Shown here: positions 22,738 to 34,489 of the stretch, piece by piece | Layout of the letters: each line of letters opens with the position of its first letter | Position numbering within the stretch: the first letter of the stretch is position 1 | From: Lophius americanus | Lineage: Eukaryota > Chordata > Actinopteri > Lophiiformes > Lophiidae | Length of the DNA stretch: 64,000 bases | Assembly: GCA_037951165.1 (NCBI GenBank) | Contig: JBBDHG010000028.1 | Span: 8,502,001-8,566,000, forward strand | Reading direction: 5' to 3' | Notes under the pieces: generated by a model | What the model was told of the DNA's origin: nothing | Seen by the model: the letters and a program-made list of their open reading frames with translations, nothing else | Database searches by the model: none | Program-made: the position numbers and the translations under genes

Positions 22738-23360
22738 TCCCCTAAAAGTTGGTAAAATTATGGAATCATCCTTGGAGGGTCCGCATGTGGATCCGCCGCG
22801 GATCTTTCATGTTAACGGGAGGACTCAAAAATCATTTCATGGAACATTTTCAAATTTTCTAACTACATAAATCTGATTTTGGTAGGTTGGTTGTATATTT
22901 CCACCACTAGAGGGGGTTTTATCTCGGAAAGTTTTCAGGCTATAATTTTCAACTGGTTCGATTTTGTCAAAATTTGGTCCATATGATCGACTCAAGGAGA
23001 TAAACCTTTATACAGTGTATTATATTTAACTTTAGCAGTTCATATTTTACTCAGGAGGGGGAGATTTATTTTCCAAAACACACTGTTTTCTTGACTTAAC
23101 ATACTATCCGTTAGTCTGATTTATTTCAAATTTTTTACATATCAATCAACTGGGGGAGATTTATCTTGCATATATAATATTCAACTCACTAGGGGATTAT
23201 TTTTAATGAAAAACACTGTTTTTCAGACATAACAAAGTTATATTTAATTTGAGGAATTCAATCAGGGGGACTGCTTGTATAATTGGGAATCATAGGCTGG
23301 GAATTGAAAGCTTTTCGGGGATAAACCCTTGCTGTTGGTGATGACAGCATAGGCCTTGAT
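22738..23360 (+). repeat. R1 repeat, copy 4 (long)
   Basis: Runs from attatggaatcatcc through ctcaaggagataaacc, gttcatattttactcag and cagacataacaaag to the 3' module (caatcagggggactgcttg, cttttcggggataaaccctt, gacagcataggcc). It shows the internal order of the repeat well. Confidence 0.7.
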
Positions 23361-23574
23361 ATTATTATTTGTTGAATTTGAATTTGAATTTCTAAGTGTT
23401 GCTTTTGATTTTCAGTTAATATTCCTGTCCCAGCTTGCACTGCACATTCATTTTTTGTATTATAACTTTGCTGCTTCCTCTGCCGCCGCAGCTCCTTCGT
23501 GTTAATGCCATAACTCTGAATCTGTTTCATAGATCATTTTCAAACTGTAAACCACCATAGACTTTAGGGCGATA

Positions 23575-23925
23575 AAGAACTGGATTGATTTTGAGAAAGG
23601 TCGGTTGTTCTTTTCTTACAATATTTGGAGCTTTAACTCCAAACGTCTTTGGGCTATAATTTCTCAACCATTGATCTGACTTAGTCCAAACTTAGTGTAT
23701 ATACTCGAGGAGATCCATCTTGTGTACATCACATTTTATCCATATCTTAATCTATACTTCATACTTTACCAGTTTGTGACAACTTTTTTCCTAAAAATAC
23801 TGTGGAAATAACTACAAATTTACTTTGAGGAGTTCAATCACGGGGATTGTTTGTAGGGGGAAGGGGATTGGGGAGTTTTCAGGGATATATCCTTGCTGTC
23901 GAGGATTACATTATAGGTATTTAGG
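23575..23925 (+). repeat. R1 repeat, copy 5
   Basis: Starts near aactggattgattttgagaa, passes agtccaaacttag and gaggagatccatcttg, and ends with the 3' module (caatcacggggattgtttg, agggatatatccttgctgt). It lies about 220 bases after copy 4 in the same orientation. Confidence 0.65.
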
Positions 23926-23929
23926 TCTA

Positions 23930-24975
23930 TTTTTATACTCCTAAACATTTTTCAAGTACTTTCTGGTCAATACTCCTCCAGAAACATTCAACAAATTGAT
24001 GTCCAACAGTGCAGATCAATTTTTTGCTGTATGCATCACTGGAGATGTTCAAAAATAATAGTTATTTCAATCTACCCAGTAGGGCCAGCAGTTTCCACCT
24101 CCACTACTTAATTTTTCTCATGTTGGTTAATTTGATCAACAAATTCCTTAATGTGTAAGATCATGACTTTTCTTAACCCTATGAATCCTAAGATCACTCT
24201 GGAGTGATAACTAACCCTAACCTTAGTTGTTTTATTTTTCTTTATTCTAATACGGTATACTAAAGTGAAGAAATACCGAACATATTGGAGTGTCAATGTT
24301 GTATTGCAAAATGATGCAAAACATTGGCATGTTTTACATAATTTGAAGTGGTTTCGGGTTAAGGTTAATGCCAAAATTGTCAAAATTAAAGATGGAGACC
24401 ACATCGAAGCCAAACTGACCATTTTTAATCTGAGGTATTTTGACAATTTTATTCTTATTTTATTAGGGAATTTTATAGACCTCTGAACAAACCAACATAA
24501 AAGATAATACTCAAATCACAGATTGAATTCAAAATATATCAGCATAACTAATTGTTGTGTCTCCCTCTCTATCAGCATATTCGCAGAATAATTTCCAATA
24601 AAAAGTTTTTATTCACCGGCATCAATAACAGCCAGAAAGTTTACAAGTTAGAAATCACATCTGGAAGCAATCAATTTTTTAAACATCAACAAAAATGAAC
24701 TTTAAATGTCCCTTGGTAAATGGCTGGACTTATTCAGCCATCTTCAAATATTAAGTTTTGTTAGACTGGAGGCTTCTGTCAACATAAAACAGTAAAATTA
24801 GAAAAGAGTCGGGTGTATGAGCAGCCTAGCGCTGTATTTTCACATTAAATGTCAGCAACTTTATGTGTTTTCTTGTTTTTAACCTTATAGCCCTGACATA
24901 TGTTGAACGGCTAAAGGACACAAACGCACCTTGCCAGTTAAAACTTATAACTGGCTCTATTGATTGACGTACCGG
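23930..24975. other. Intergenic, no gene
   Basis: AT-rich. Short open frames lack any family motif. Confidence 0.35.
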
Positions 24976-24979
24976 CTAT

Positions 24980-25060
24980 CACAGTGAATTTGTGAAATTG
25001 TTGTGCGGGCCGGATGTGGCCCCCGGGCCTTGAGTTTGACGTATGTGCTCTAAAGGGTTC
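24980..25060 (+). mobile_element. hAT-like transposon end fragment
   Basis: gcgggccggatgtggccccc and gggccttgagtttgacg are the well-known gc-rich words near the ends of vertebrate hAT-type non-autonomous elements. Only a short piece remains. Confidence 0.45.
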
Positions 25061-25061
25061 A

Positions 25062-25842
25062 AATGCCAAATCATTCATCCCCTGCCCTGTCCCACTAACA
25101 TGTAAAGTATTATGGATGATACAAATGAATAGAAAAAGGCAATAGCAGAACTGATTATGCTGCATTCATTATTTGAACAAAGGAATACTTGAGTACTAAT
25201 TTAAATCCTTCAAGTGAAACTTTCCAATTCTACTTTCCACTGTTTAACTAATAAATAGTGCTGCCTGAATACCCAGAACCTTGAATGTGGTCAAAGTAGC
25301 TGAATGTTTGCCCACAGCTCAAGCACATGCAGGTTAGGTGAAGGACAGACATTCAAGCATCCACATTTGTGAACGTGAGTAAGGGTCTGTTCAAGGTCTC
25401 CTCTCAACACTGCCCTGAAAAGCGATTCAAAGGCCCCTACACATTAATCACACTATACTTCCAGCTCCAGCATGGCCTTCAGTTCTTGAACCACATTTAA
25501 CTTGTGAACCATCAATTGACTGTAACCCCTGGGTGAGTTTCAACATGGTGTAGTATGAGGTTTGTGCTCCATGGCAGTGGGTACAACAAATCAGCAAGAC
25601 ATAGTTGCAGATGACCAACATCTGCTCTTTGGGAGTCTGAGACATGGTTGTTGCAAGGGACCAACGCAGGATTGGTAGATGTTAGTACCCCAGGCTCACA
25701 CTCATTTCTCTGCCTTTAAAGATAGAGTGGTGATAGAAACCAACTCCCGATTTAAAATGTTTAGTATTTTAGAAGGAGAACATAGTTTGACTTTGGCATC
25801 TAGGCGCCAACCTCATCAGGTGCATGCAGGTAAGTAAAAGGT
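25062..25842. other. Intergenic, no gene
   Basis: No coding or repeat signal could be supported. Confidence 0.35.
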
Positions 25843-25844
25843 AA

Positions 25845-26032
25845 ATGGACCGTTCTTATGTAGCGCTTTTCTAGTGTGCTCGACTACTACACACACACCA
25901 ATGGAACGGCCATTGGGAGCAACTTGGGGTTCAGTATTTTGCTCAAGGACACTTTGACATGTGGACTGCAGGGGCCGGGGATCGATAAATAGGTGTACTA
26001 CCGCTCAATCAACTGAGCCGGCGTCGCCCCTA
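25845..26032 (+). mobile_element. Short interspersed repeat (taaatggac...tagcgcttttctag family)
   Basis: Begins ggtaaatggaccgttctta followed by tgtagcgcttttctagtgt, with gctcaaggacactttgacatg and ctcaatcaactgagcc near the end. It is a very common fish repeat, non-autonomous, and its class was not determined. Confidence 0.55.
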
Positions 26033-26189
26033 ACAAGATAGATTCTGCATTCATGACAGACCAGAAATCGTTTTGAATCCAATTCAAAACAAAAATATTT
26101 TGATAAGACGAGATGTCAAAAAGATGAATCGTTTATTACATGTATTACATAAGCAGATGTGTGATAATGTGATAAAGTCTCTGACACTC

Positions 26190-26530
26190 AGACTCTTCAG
26201 AAGATGATGATTTAAGGGTCACCGCCCTGAGCAGCAGCATGAAATATCCCCCCTCTGAAGTCTGGATACTACTGCTGGTGGCTGATGACTTGATCTGCGA
26301 GGACTAAGTGGAGAAGGGGAGGTGGACGGAACAAGAACATGCAAGATGCAAGAACTAAATGGATGGAGAGAGTCGTATTTAAAGACAGCAGCTGATGGTG
26401 ATGAGGTGATGATGAGCATAAGCATGTGTGACAGTGAAAGGATGGATGCAGCTCTAGGAATGGGTGCAGCTGATATCAATTAATGCCCCAGGTCGTGATG
26501 TAGGTAATTGAGACCAAGCATGTTTGAGGA
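26190..26530 (+). repeat. Interspersed repeat family X, copy 1
   Basis: Shares with 45960-46300 (opposite strand) and 47905-48060 (same strand) the words tgaagtctggatactactgctg, ggtggctgatgact, aactaaatggatggagagag and tgaaaggatggatg. No coding frame. Family name unknown. Confidence 0.6.
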
Positions 26531-26614
26531 GTGTGGATAACAGAGTGTAGTGAGCGGTAATTGTGGCCCTAGTGTCAGAAAATAATCACTCTGATTGAAC
26601 TTTAGCTAAATCTC

Positions 26615-26800
26615 CATTTGAATGCATGGTCAGGCTGGTTAGACGTTGGTTGGAGAGATAGCAAGAGAGGCCAGATTGAGATGGTTTGGACATGTGCAAA
26701 GCAGGGCTAGTGGCAGCGGGATGCTGTAGATTGAACTACCAAGCAGGGTATAAAAGGGAAGACTAAAAGGAGGTTTAAAGCCGTGAAGAAAAAACATACT
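26615..26800 (+). mobile_element. RTE-type LINE C-terminal fragment
   Basis: The + strand frame gives ARLRWFGHVQSRASGS, then IELPSRV and KGRLKRRFK. This is the same protein tail (LRWFGHVQRR...MELPGKRKRGRPKRRF) as at 11240-11590, here on the opposite strand. Stops interrupt it. Confidence 0.7.
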
Positions 26801-28154
26801 ATCCTTTGGATCCATTGCCATTTGACCATTACCCTGACACACCTGACCACATAAGAAATAATCTATCTTTAAAGATTACTGGTAAACATGATGAGAAGAA
26901 TATTTCAAAAACAGTGGCGACTAGTGAATTACTCTCAGTACATCACACTCAAGCGACTTACAGTGGAAGAGAATAGAAGAGTAAATGTGGATTATTGAAT
27001 TCTGGTTGTCAATTACTTAGGGAGGACGTCCTCCCTTGGAGCACCATTTTACGTGTTTTGGATCTCACCTACTACTTCACAGACACTGCATTTCCCCATG
27101 CCGGCCCTGCAGGTGTCATATTTGATGCATAATCTTAATCTCAATAATGGATTTTTCCCAGAGAAGATATAAAAAAATATTTTATAAATGAAACTGAGAT
27201 TTGGTAAAGGTTTATTTAAACCAACTACTCTCAAAAATAAAACCCATTTGAAAGTCCAGGCAGCCATAAGCACACAGAGCAGAAAAGGTGCTAACCGGCA
27301 GAGGGAGAGATGGGAATCGTGGCAGCTTAAATAAACCGCCAAATGTGAGGGTGTGTCCGATGATCTAGGAGAATGAAGCATGTCGTCCATGTGTGTGTGT
27401 GTGTGTGTGTGTGTTTCTGTGTGAGTTGGAAGTCTTCCCTGAATTTATCGCTGGTGCAAACCAAGAAGAAAAGCCAGAGTTTCACAGCAGTAAGTAAAAA
27501 ACCCTGCATCACGAACAGCTGGCCACCCCTGAGAATTCTCTCCATCCCTTCAGAAAAAAATATACCTTTCAGCAAGTTGCTGTGCTGTGTTTGCTGACAA
27601 AAAGAACAAGAGAAAAACTGCTTCTTTTACTGCTTTTACAGTAAAAAAAATAGTGGTGCTTCCATCACTTCCCTTTGGCATATAGCAGGAGTGGAATTCC
27701 TCAAACTGATTTCACCATGAATCATTTATCCTGCCAGAGCCATCGATTGATAAAATTCGACTCCCAGATGTGAAGTATGCTCCTTAATGAACGCACAAGC
27801 AACAATGTCTGAAGAAACGTTCTCTGCTCATTGTTGCTGATGATTATGAATTTAATCTTCGGTGTGTGGAAGAAGGGAATGTGTGTGTGTGTTTGTTGTA
27901 TGTGTGTGTGTGTGAGAGCCTTTATATGTGAACTCATGCCTGTGTGTGTCATCGTATTTGATTGTACATGAGTAATTCCAAAATCCAGTTGACTGTGGCT
28001 ATTTTAGCTGTCTGTCGGCAGGTCTTTAGAGGAACGTAACGTGATTTTGGGATATGTAAAGTGGCCCTGAAACGCTCTGATCTCCGCTGCAGCTCTTGAT
28101 GTGGGGAAGCTTTGCCTTCTTATTGTAATTTTTTCAACTGGATATGAGCTAGTG
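26801..28154. other. Intergenic with two GT microsatellites
   Basis: (GT)n at 27390-27414 and an interrupted (GT)n at about 27882-27913. No gene recognised. Confidence 0.5.
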
Positions 28155-28310
28155 CACTTATTGGCTTGGGCAATGCACTGGCTGACTCCACTTCCATTGG
28201 CTGCTTGAGCACCTCTGCTCTGTCTTCCATTGGCTGCCTGGAGTAGAGTGGGAGGAGAGCTCACCCCATCCTTCCCCCGTGGCAGAGCGTGTAAATGTAA
28301 AGACAATCTC
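28155..28310 (+). promoter_or_regulatory. Candidate promoter with three inverted CCAAT boxes
   Basis: ATTGG occurs at 28160-28164, 28196-28200 and 28229-28233, the last two inside an identical ccattggctgc. The interval is less AT-rich than its surroundings and immediately precedes the exon-like leader at 28320-28597. No canonical TATA box was seen. Confidence 0.45.
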
Positions 28311-28319
28311 TCTGCCTAT

Positions 28320-28597
28320 TATCTGAGTGACTCTGGGTTTTGGTGTCTGCCTCCGAGCGTGTCTATGTTGTAGGGAGAAAAGAGAAAAAGAAAGAGAGTA
28401 AGGGAGGGCGCGACAAGCAGCATCTTCTCCCCCCTTTAGCCTCCCCGTCTCCTTGTCACTCCATCCTTCCTCCCCTCTGCTGGACCACCCTCAAGCCCTG
28501 TTTCCAGCCAGATCAAGCCTCCCAACCAACCCAGACCACCCCGGGACCCTTTGACTCTCCTCACTTCTCCGTCCCAGCAGCCATATCATCTAATCAG
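28320..28597 (+). other. Candidate noncoding first exon (5' UTR)
   Basis: A purine run (28376-28408) is followed by a pyrimidine-rich leader ending atctaatcag|gtaaga, a consensus donor at 28598. The only ATG starts a three-codon frame (ATG TTG TAG, about 28364). That is what a 5' UTR exon of a downstream gene on the + strand would look like. The start is inferred and the gene is not identified in the window. Confidence 0.4.
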
Positions 28598-31485
28598 GTA
28601 AGACACACTGATTTCACCTTCCCCAGAGCCTTTAAAAGTACTTCCTGTCCTCTCCCCTCTTGTTTTTGTTTTCTACACATTGACTTGTCTCTGTTTTTCT
28701 CCAGCCTCTCAGTTTTTCCTGTATGCATATTTTAAGTTTTCCCTGCAGCTCCTCTGTCCCTCTCAGAGAAAGTGACACAATTGCAGTAGATGATATCAGT
28801 GAGGTCACTGTATTTTTATTCTTCCTTTCATATGCTGCCTTCATATTAACTTCCTCCTCCCACTCTACCCCATAATCTCTCTTCTCATCTCATCTTCTAC
28901 CCATGTCTTTTGAAATCTCGCACCCTCCGGCTCTCAGGGTGTGCATATTCAATACAAAAGTGAGACTTTTATTTTTAAATCTGCTCGGAGGACAAGTTAA
29001 CAAGGACATCATGCCATATTTTGGTTCCAGAGGAAGCATCTCTGATTGAATTTTCTAAAGTGTGAGTTGGTGATGGCTATTTATAGGTAATGACGCGCCA
29101 GGCACACGTGGTTCCGCTAGGCCGGGGGAGATCACAGGACTTTCCAGCCGCTACAGAACACATGACATTGCACAAAGTGTAATGACTTTACAAGGCAGTG
29201 ACTTGCTTGATTGAATCAAGCAGTCTTTCCGGCAGAGAACTCCAATATTCACATGGCCCATAAAGCGTTCCTGGCAACAGCAGACGGGGAAAAAAATTGC
29301 TTAGTTCTCTATCCGCACATCCTGTACTTTACCAGGAAGGGGAAGTGGAATGTGTGTGTGTGTGTATGAGACAGAGATACTGCTAAAGTGCTGTGGAAGT
29401 CATTACTGCCAGGCTGGATTTCATAAAGCTACTCCAGCAGACCTGAATACGGGACTTTAGAAGAACATCAAAAGTGAGGAAATGCATTTCCTTACTTGGC
29501 CTTCTCCAAGTGCTGTTCCTCTACATCACTATTTTTTACTCATTGTAATTTTGTAACGTGAATGGTACCCACCAGAGTCGACCCAAGACCTTCACAGCCT
29601 TAAGCAGAGTTTGTAATTAAGTTTAACACACTGATTATCAGTTTTGTCAGGTGTGCATCATTCCAAAGTCGACCTGGCATGATTTTACGACGATGATTAT
29701 TCCCTCTTCAGGATTCAAAGTTACAAATCAATATGTGGTATGGTGGCTGTGGTGCAATAAGTGTATTGTGGTCCAATACACTTAGTCCAAAAACCACTCA
29801 TATTTATTTTGTTAAAAATGCCTTTTGTAAAGCTGCAAACAAGTCATAAAATGAAATAAATAAATATAATGTCTCTTCCTACATGAATAATGCAATAAAA
29901 ATATATATATACTAAATCGATCAAATAGATCAGATGAACCTGTAACAAGATGACAACAAATGGTTTACTACAAAAATATAAAGCTGTCAGTTTATGAAAT
30001 GGTTCCGAAAATTTGGAAAAATTTCCGAATAAACTACTCGACTTTATGCATTTACTCACCTAATTATTCGTCGTACAATCTATTTCAATATTCCACTATC
30101 TTAAAAAAAAGAATTATGATTTGAGACATTTTTGGTGCTCATATGAGCCCCCTGGTGGCCATGGGTTTAGCAGTTCGTCACAACGGATGAGAGTTGGTGA
30201 CCGATGTTTGTTTATAAGAAGGATAAATTAAGTTTTCAACGGATTTCAATGAAATTGCGGAAAGGTTGAGAGAGGAACTATTCATTAGATTTTACAGCTT
30301 ATCCAGAATAAAGTATGTATTGAGTATTAATTTTTGCACGAGTTCCAGTATGGAAGCCACTTGACCTTTCAAAAATCCTACTGTCCTTCTGTGGTGAGAC
30401 CCTAGCTCGTCATGTCAAGCCAATCTGACAGAGTCAAGGATACATGGTACGACTATAGTAGCATTAATAAATTCAGTGTAGGTATTTGCTCAAACTGCTT
30501 AAGTTTGTTTTTGCATTATGTCGGCTTTGTCACTCAGTGGAGTATAAACTGTTTACTTTGGCTCAAGCAATACGCAAAAATCCAACACATAACACTGTGA
30601 GTATTATTCAAGTCACTGAATTTCTAAGGGCCAGATATTTGTGGCCCTGCAACAAATTACACTCTCTAAGATGCCAACCAGCATCATGATTTATACAGGC
30701 TTTCCTTAGAAATTCAAGTCCATGGGAAAAAAAAATGCTGCTATGTTATAAAATGGGAAAGAAAAAATCATGACTACTTTTCCCTTTATCTGGATTAGCA
30801 GTAATTAGTTTTTGAGTAATCCAGTTGATGGCTCAATATTTAAACACACACAGGTGAAAAAATGACATAGTCAGCAGAGGTTAAGTATTGCTCTGCAAAC
30901 ATGTGAGTGATTTATTCTACGTCATTTTATTATTCTCTGAAGACATCTAACTAAGACATCTTTGTTTGCATGTTGACAGAATTTAATCTCCGACAGGTTG
31001 ACCTTTCTTTCTCTGATTATCATTTCTTATTACACAGAAATACCATCCGTGACAAAGGCTCTCAGAAATCAGAGTCTTGTGGGCTGCCTTGTGGGATTGC
31101 AGCTCTCACAGGGAAGCTTATAGCCTGATGGGAAAAGGAATCCTTGACTCTTCAGATTTTATACTAAACATCACTTAGATTTAGCACATCTACCAAACCA
31201 ACCATAAACATGCCACAGAGGAGTATATTTATGATGTTGTTGGTGGGGATCACACAAGTCGGTTCAAATACTGTATGTTAGTTTATGGGACGTTTAAATT
31301 GGTTGTCTTTGCTTTTTCATACACACAGGTGTCTGCACTAATCCTCAGATGCTTAGCTGGCTCTGAGCCAAATGCAAAAGCAAAGTGAAATTAAGCGCAA
31401 GTGGATCACGTTCTGTTTTCAGGATCAAACACATGCTGTAGAGTGTGAAAGGGTATTTATATCAAATATTAGACTTTTTCTTAAA
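28598..31485. other. Noncoding stretch, possibly first intron
   Basis: No exon or named repeat was supported. It contains a CTCF-like site (30145-30161), a small perfect hairpin (29759-29783) and a short GT run near 29353. Confidence 0.4.
30145..30161 (-). promoter_or_regulatory. CTCF-like binding site
   Basis: gagccccctggtggcca matches the CTCF core (reverse complement of TGGCCACCAGGGGGCGC) at 16 of 17 positions. This is a motif match only. Confidence 0.5.
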
Positions 31486-31489
31486 TCAT

Positions 31490-32215
31490 CATAAATAATA
31501 ATTTACACCGGCAAAAAATATCTGTGTAATTTACGGTTAAGTAACAGCAGCTGTGGTTGCCAGTATTCCCTGGTAAAAATTGAAGTGACCATGTGTAAGA
31601 CATTAAAGCAAAATACCATGAAAATAACTGTAACTGTAAGCTTGTTTACAGTACAAGGACATACATTTTTTTTCCAAACTTGAAATCACAATATTTCACA
31701 ATTAAATACTATTAACATTTTGTTTCAGTAGAAATATAGGTATGCTCTTGCTAAATGTATTTTTTTGGTGCTGTTTATTTAAATGTACATACACAATAAC
31801 AATTGTCAGTAAAAAATTACAGCAAAAAACTGTCAGGTACACCAGTAAAAGACGAATGAAGATGAATTGCCCTAAATCAAGAAATAGTAAATAACTATTT
31901 TTTTTGGTCTAAATATGTGGAAAAACCACCGTGAAAACATAATCGTTTGATAAAATTATAAGAAAAATACCCATTGTCACAAGCAAGTTATTACCTAAAA
32001 AGTAAAAGTGTTATTCTCCATGAATTACACATTTTAATGGTATGTACATTACATTTCCCGTAAAAAACATTCAATATTTTTTGAGAGCAAACCTTAATTT
32101 CTACAGAAACCATATGTTAATAATCATTTCAACTGCATCAGTCTAATATACCGTAATTTTATGTAATGCCGGTTTTATCCTCTGTAACTGACCATGTCCT
32201 ACAAATGGTCACTGT
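31490..32215. repeat. Probable old interspersed repeat rich in taccgtaatt/acagtaaaaaatt words
   Basis: The words aatttacggttaagtaaca, gcagctgtggttgccag and ataccgtaattttatgtaat recall a fish non-autonomous repeat. No ends were determined. Confidence 0.35.
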
Positions 32216-33675
32216 ATTATTTTGTGTTAAATATTGCAGCTATTGTTGGTCATATAAAACAGAAGAGATAGGACATCTTTTCTTCCTGAGCACAACTGTT
32301 TATTTCTAACCACAATCACTGATAACACACTTACTGTGCATCAACTCTCTTAAGGAGACATGTAAAATAAATTGTAGATGGAGAGATTTATGGGCCTTGT
32401 CTTGTGTGTGCACACTCAATGCCTGTGCCTTCACAAGCCACTGATCAGAGCTTAGGTTGAGCTGCAGGCGGTTAATGCAGACACTGAGTGTGGCTTGCCA
32501 TGTCAGAGCAATATTAAGCAACGTTCCCACTCAAGTGCATTGGATACAGAACCGCCGGAAACAGTACATAACCCATTATAAATGCCTCAATCCTAGATCT
32601 GTTAAGCCTTTCCACCATGACAATGCACCTAAATGTAGGGAGGGCTGTTGCTGCTTATTTGGGCAAAACTACTTTCACTTTTCAATTTGGTTTGTGTATC
32701 GAACTTGAATAAGGCACCCAATGTGCTTTATTTTGGAAATTTCTTTTCAACTTTGCTCTGCTAATACAGACAAAGTAGCGACATCATTAGTCATATATTC
32801 CTGCCGTTGTCTCGCCTCGTCATAGAAACACGAGACATTTTTTACATTTCTGTATAAACTTCTTGCTAAAAGGTATGTCAGCAGAGTATACTTTAACCAA
32901 AACATATTAACCATAGGCTATGAGAATACTTCAAATAAAATGTTTGTATTGATTTACTGTTTGCTCCTACATTACAGGGCAAAATCAAGCAAAGACTCTA
33001 AATATGTACCGCCACAGGGTCCTTTTAGCATTGCTATATCGTTAGCCTGCTATTACAGTATGGCTAACAACAGCAACTTACTTCTACCAGTACACACAAA
33101 ACTGTAATAAACAACCAACTTTCCCTTATTTACTGCAACCATCTGCGCTTAACACCTTCATACATGCATCTATTGAACATCTAATGTTTATTTACCTGCA
33201 AATACACATAACATTGTTCATCACATGTTCCTACTGTTGACCTGCCTCATCATTGAACCACGAGGCGTGTCTACCGTCACAAAATTGTGTCGAAACTCTG
33301 TTACGACTGGGAAATTGCACTATGAATGTTTATCCTATTTAGATGCATTAAATAAACCAATATATAGGGGGTGTTCCTGTTTTAAAGCTACTATTCTCAT
33401 ATTTGCAACATTTATTAAGCCTGCTGTAGGCTATATTACTGCCACAATGAGAACATACAATCTGTTACTCACTTTGATGTTTGTATTCAGAACCACTGCT
33501 TCCGATAACTACGAGTTTATCTTTGTTTGAAAAAACACCGAATGGCTAAATATTGATTTAAAAGTTGTGTTGGAAAATTCTACTTTAGTGTGCATAAGAT
33601 TTGAAGATTCATGATGTTTGTGTCATCAATCTGCAGGGCTTTAACTATCATCACTCTGCCAATTAGGTTATGTTT
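32216..33675. other. Intergenic, decayed direct repeat
   Basis: The segments at about 32795-32830 (ttcctgccgttgtctcgcctcgtcat) and 33228-33262 (ttcctactgttgacctgcctcatcat) are diverged copies in the same orientation, about 430 bases apart. No gene motif was seen in the open frame at 33225-33530. Confidence 0.35.
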
Positions 33676-33679
33676 TACT

Positions 33680-34200
33680 TATGTTGGTTTGTCTGTCTGT
33701 TTGTTAGCAAAATTGATGAAAAACTAATGGACCTATTTGCATGAAATTTAACTCAGAGGTTTGTTTTGGCATATTTTAGAGACTATATTATATCCAAAAA
33801 CGTTCCTGGGTATTGTGGAATCAATATTGTGGCTGCCATGTCTGCCTCTGCATATCCTTCATGCAAGAAATGAATAATTTCCTAATTTTATACCCACACA
33901 CACATTAGTCTAAGGAAGAACTGGATTGATTTTGGAAAAAGTTGGTTGCATATTACCAACAATATGAGAAGCTTTTTCGCCAAAGGTTTTTGTGCCATAT
34001 TTTGCAACCGTTGGTCGACTTTTGGTGCAAATAAATTGACTCAAGGATATATATCTATTATATATCATGTTTTACTCAAATAGTTCATCGTTTACTGACC
34101 AGGTAGATTTATTTTCTCTTTTTTTACAAAAAACAATGTTTTTCAGGGACTTTTCTGGGATACACCCTTGCTGTTAGGGGACAACACTATAGGCGTAGTT
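33680..34200 (+). repeat. R1 repeat, copy 6 (with 5' module)
   Basis: This copy shows the likely 5' end: gtctgtctgtttgttagc, then gatgaaaaactaatggacc and atttgcatgaaatttaactc. It continues through attgtggaatcaat, gaagaactggattgatttt and ctcaaggatatatatc to the 3' end ctgggatacacccttgctgtt, acaacactataggcg. Confidence 0.7.
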
Positions 34201-34454
34201 AATTTTGTGATTTTACATCATGACCTCATGATGTGACGTCATAATAACATGTTCTTAACGACTGCAAGAGAGATCACTTTTGACGTTTTTTAGCAATACA
34301 ATGGGATACCCTATATAGTCATTAATTTGTCCCATGGTGCGTGACTTTACAGCAAATCAACCTTGTTTTAGATAAATAACTTATGTAAAAAAACTGTAAC
34401 GGTTCCTGACGTCTTACAAAAACCAAAAATAACCCCCTTACACTGTTATTAAAT

Positions 34455-34458
<4 letters not shown>

Positions 34459-34485
<27 letters not shown>
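34459..34485. repeat. (TTA)n microsatellite
   Basis: About nine uninterrupted units. Confidence 0.9.
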
Positions 34486-34489
34486 GAAA

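Noticed and set aside
33225..33530. 101-codon open frame with hydrophobic start
   Set aside because: It lies in a decayed direct repeat and no motif or splice context supports it.
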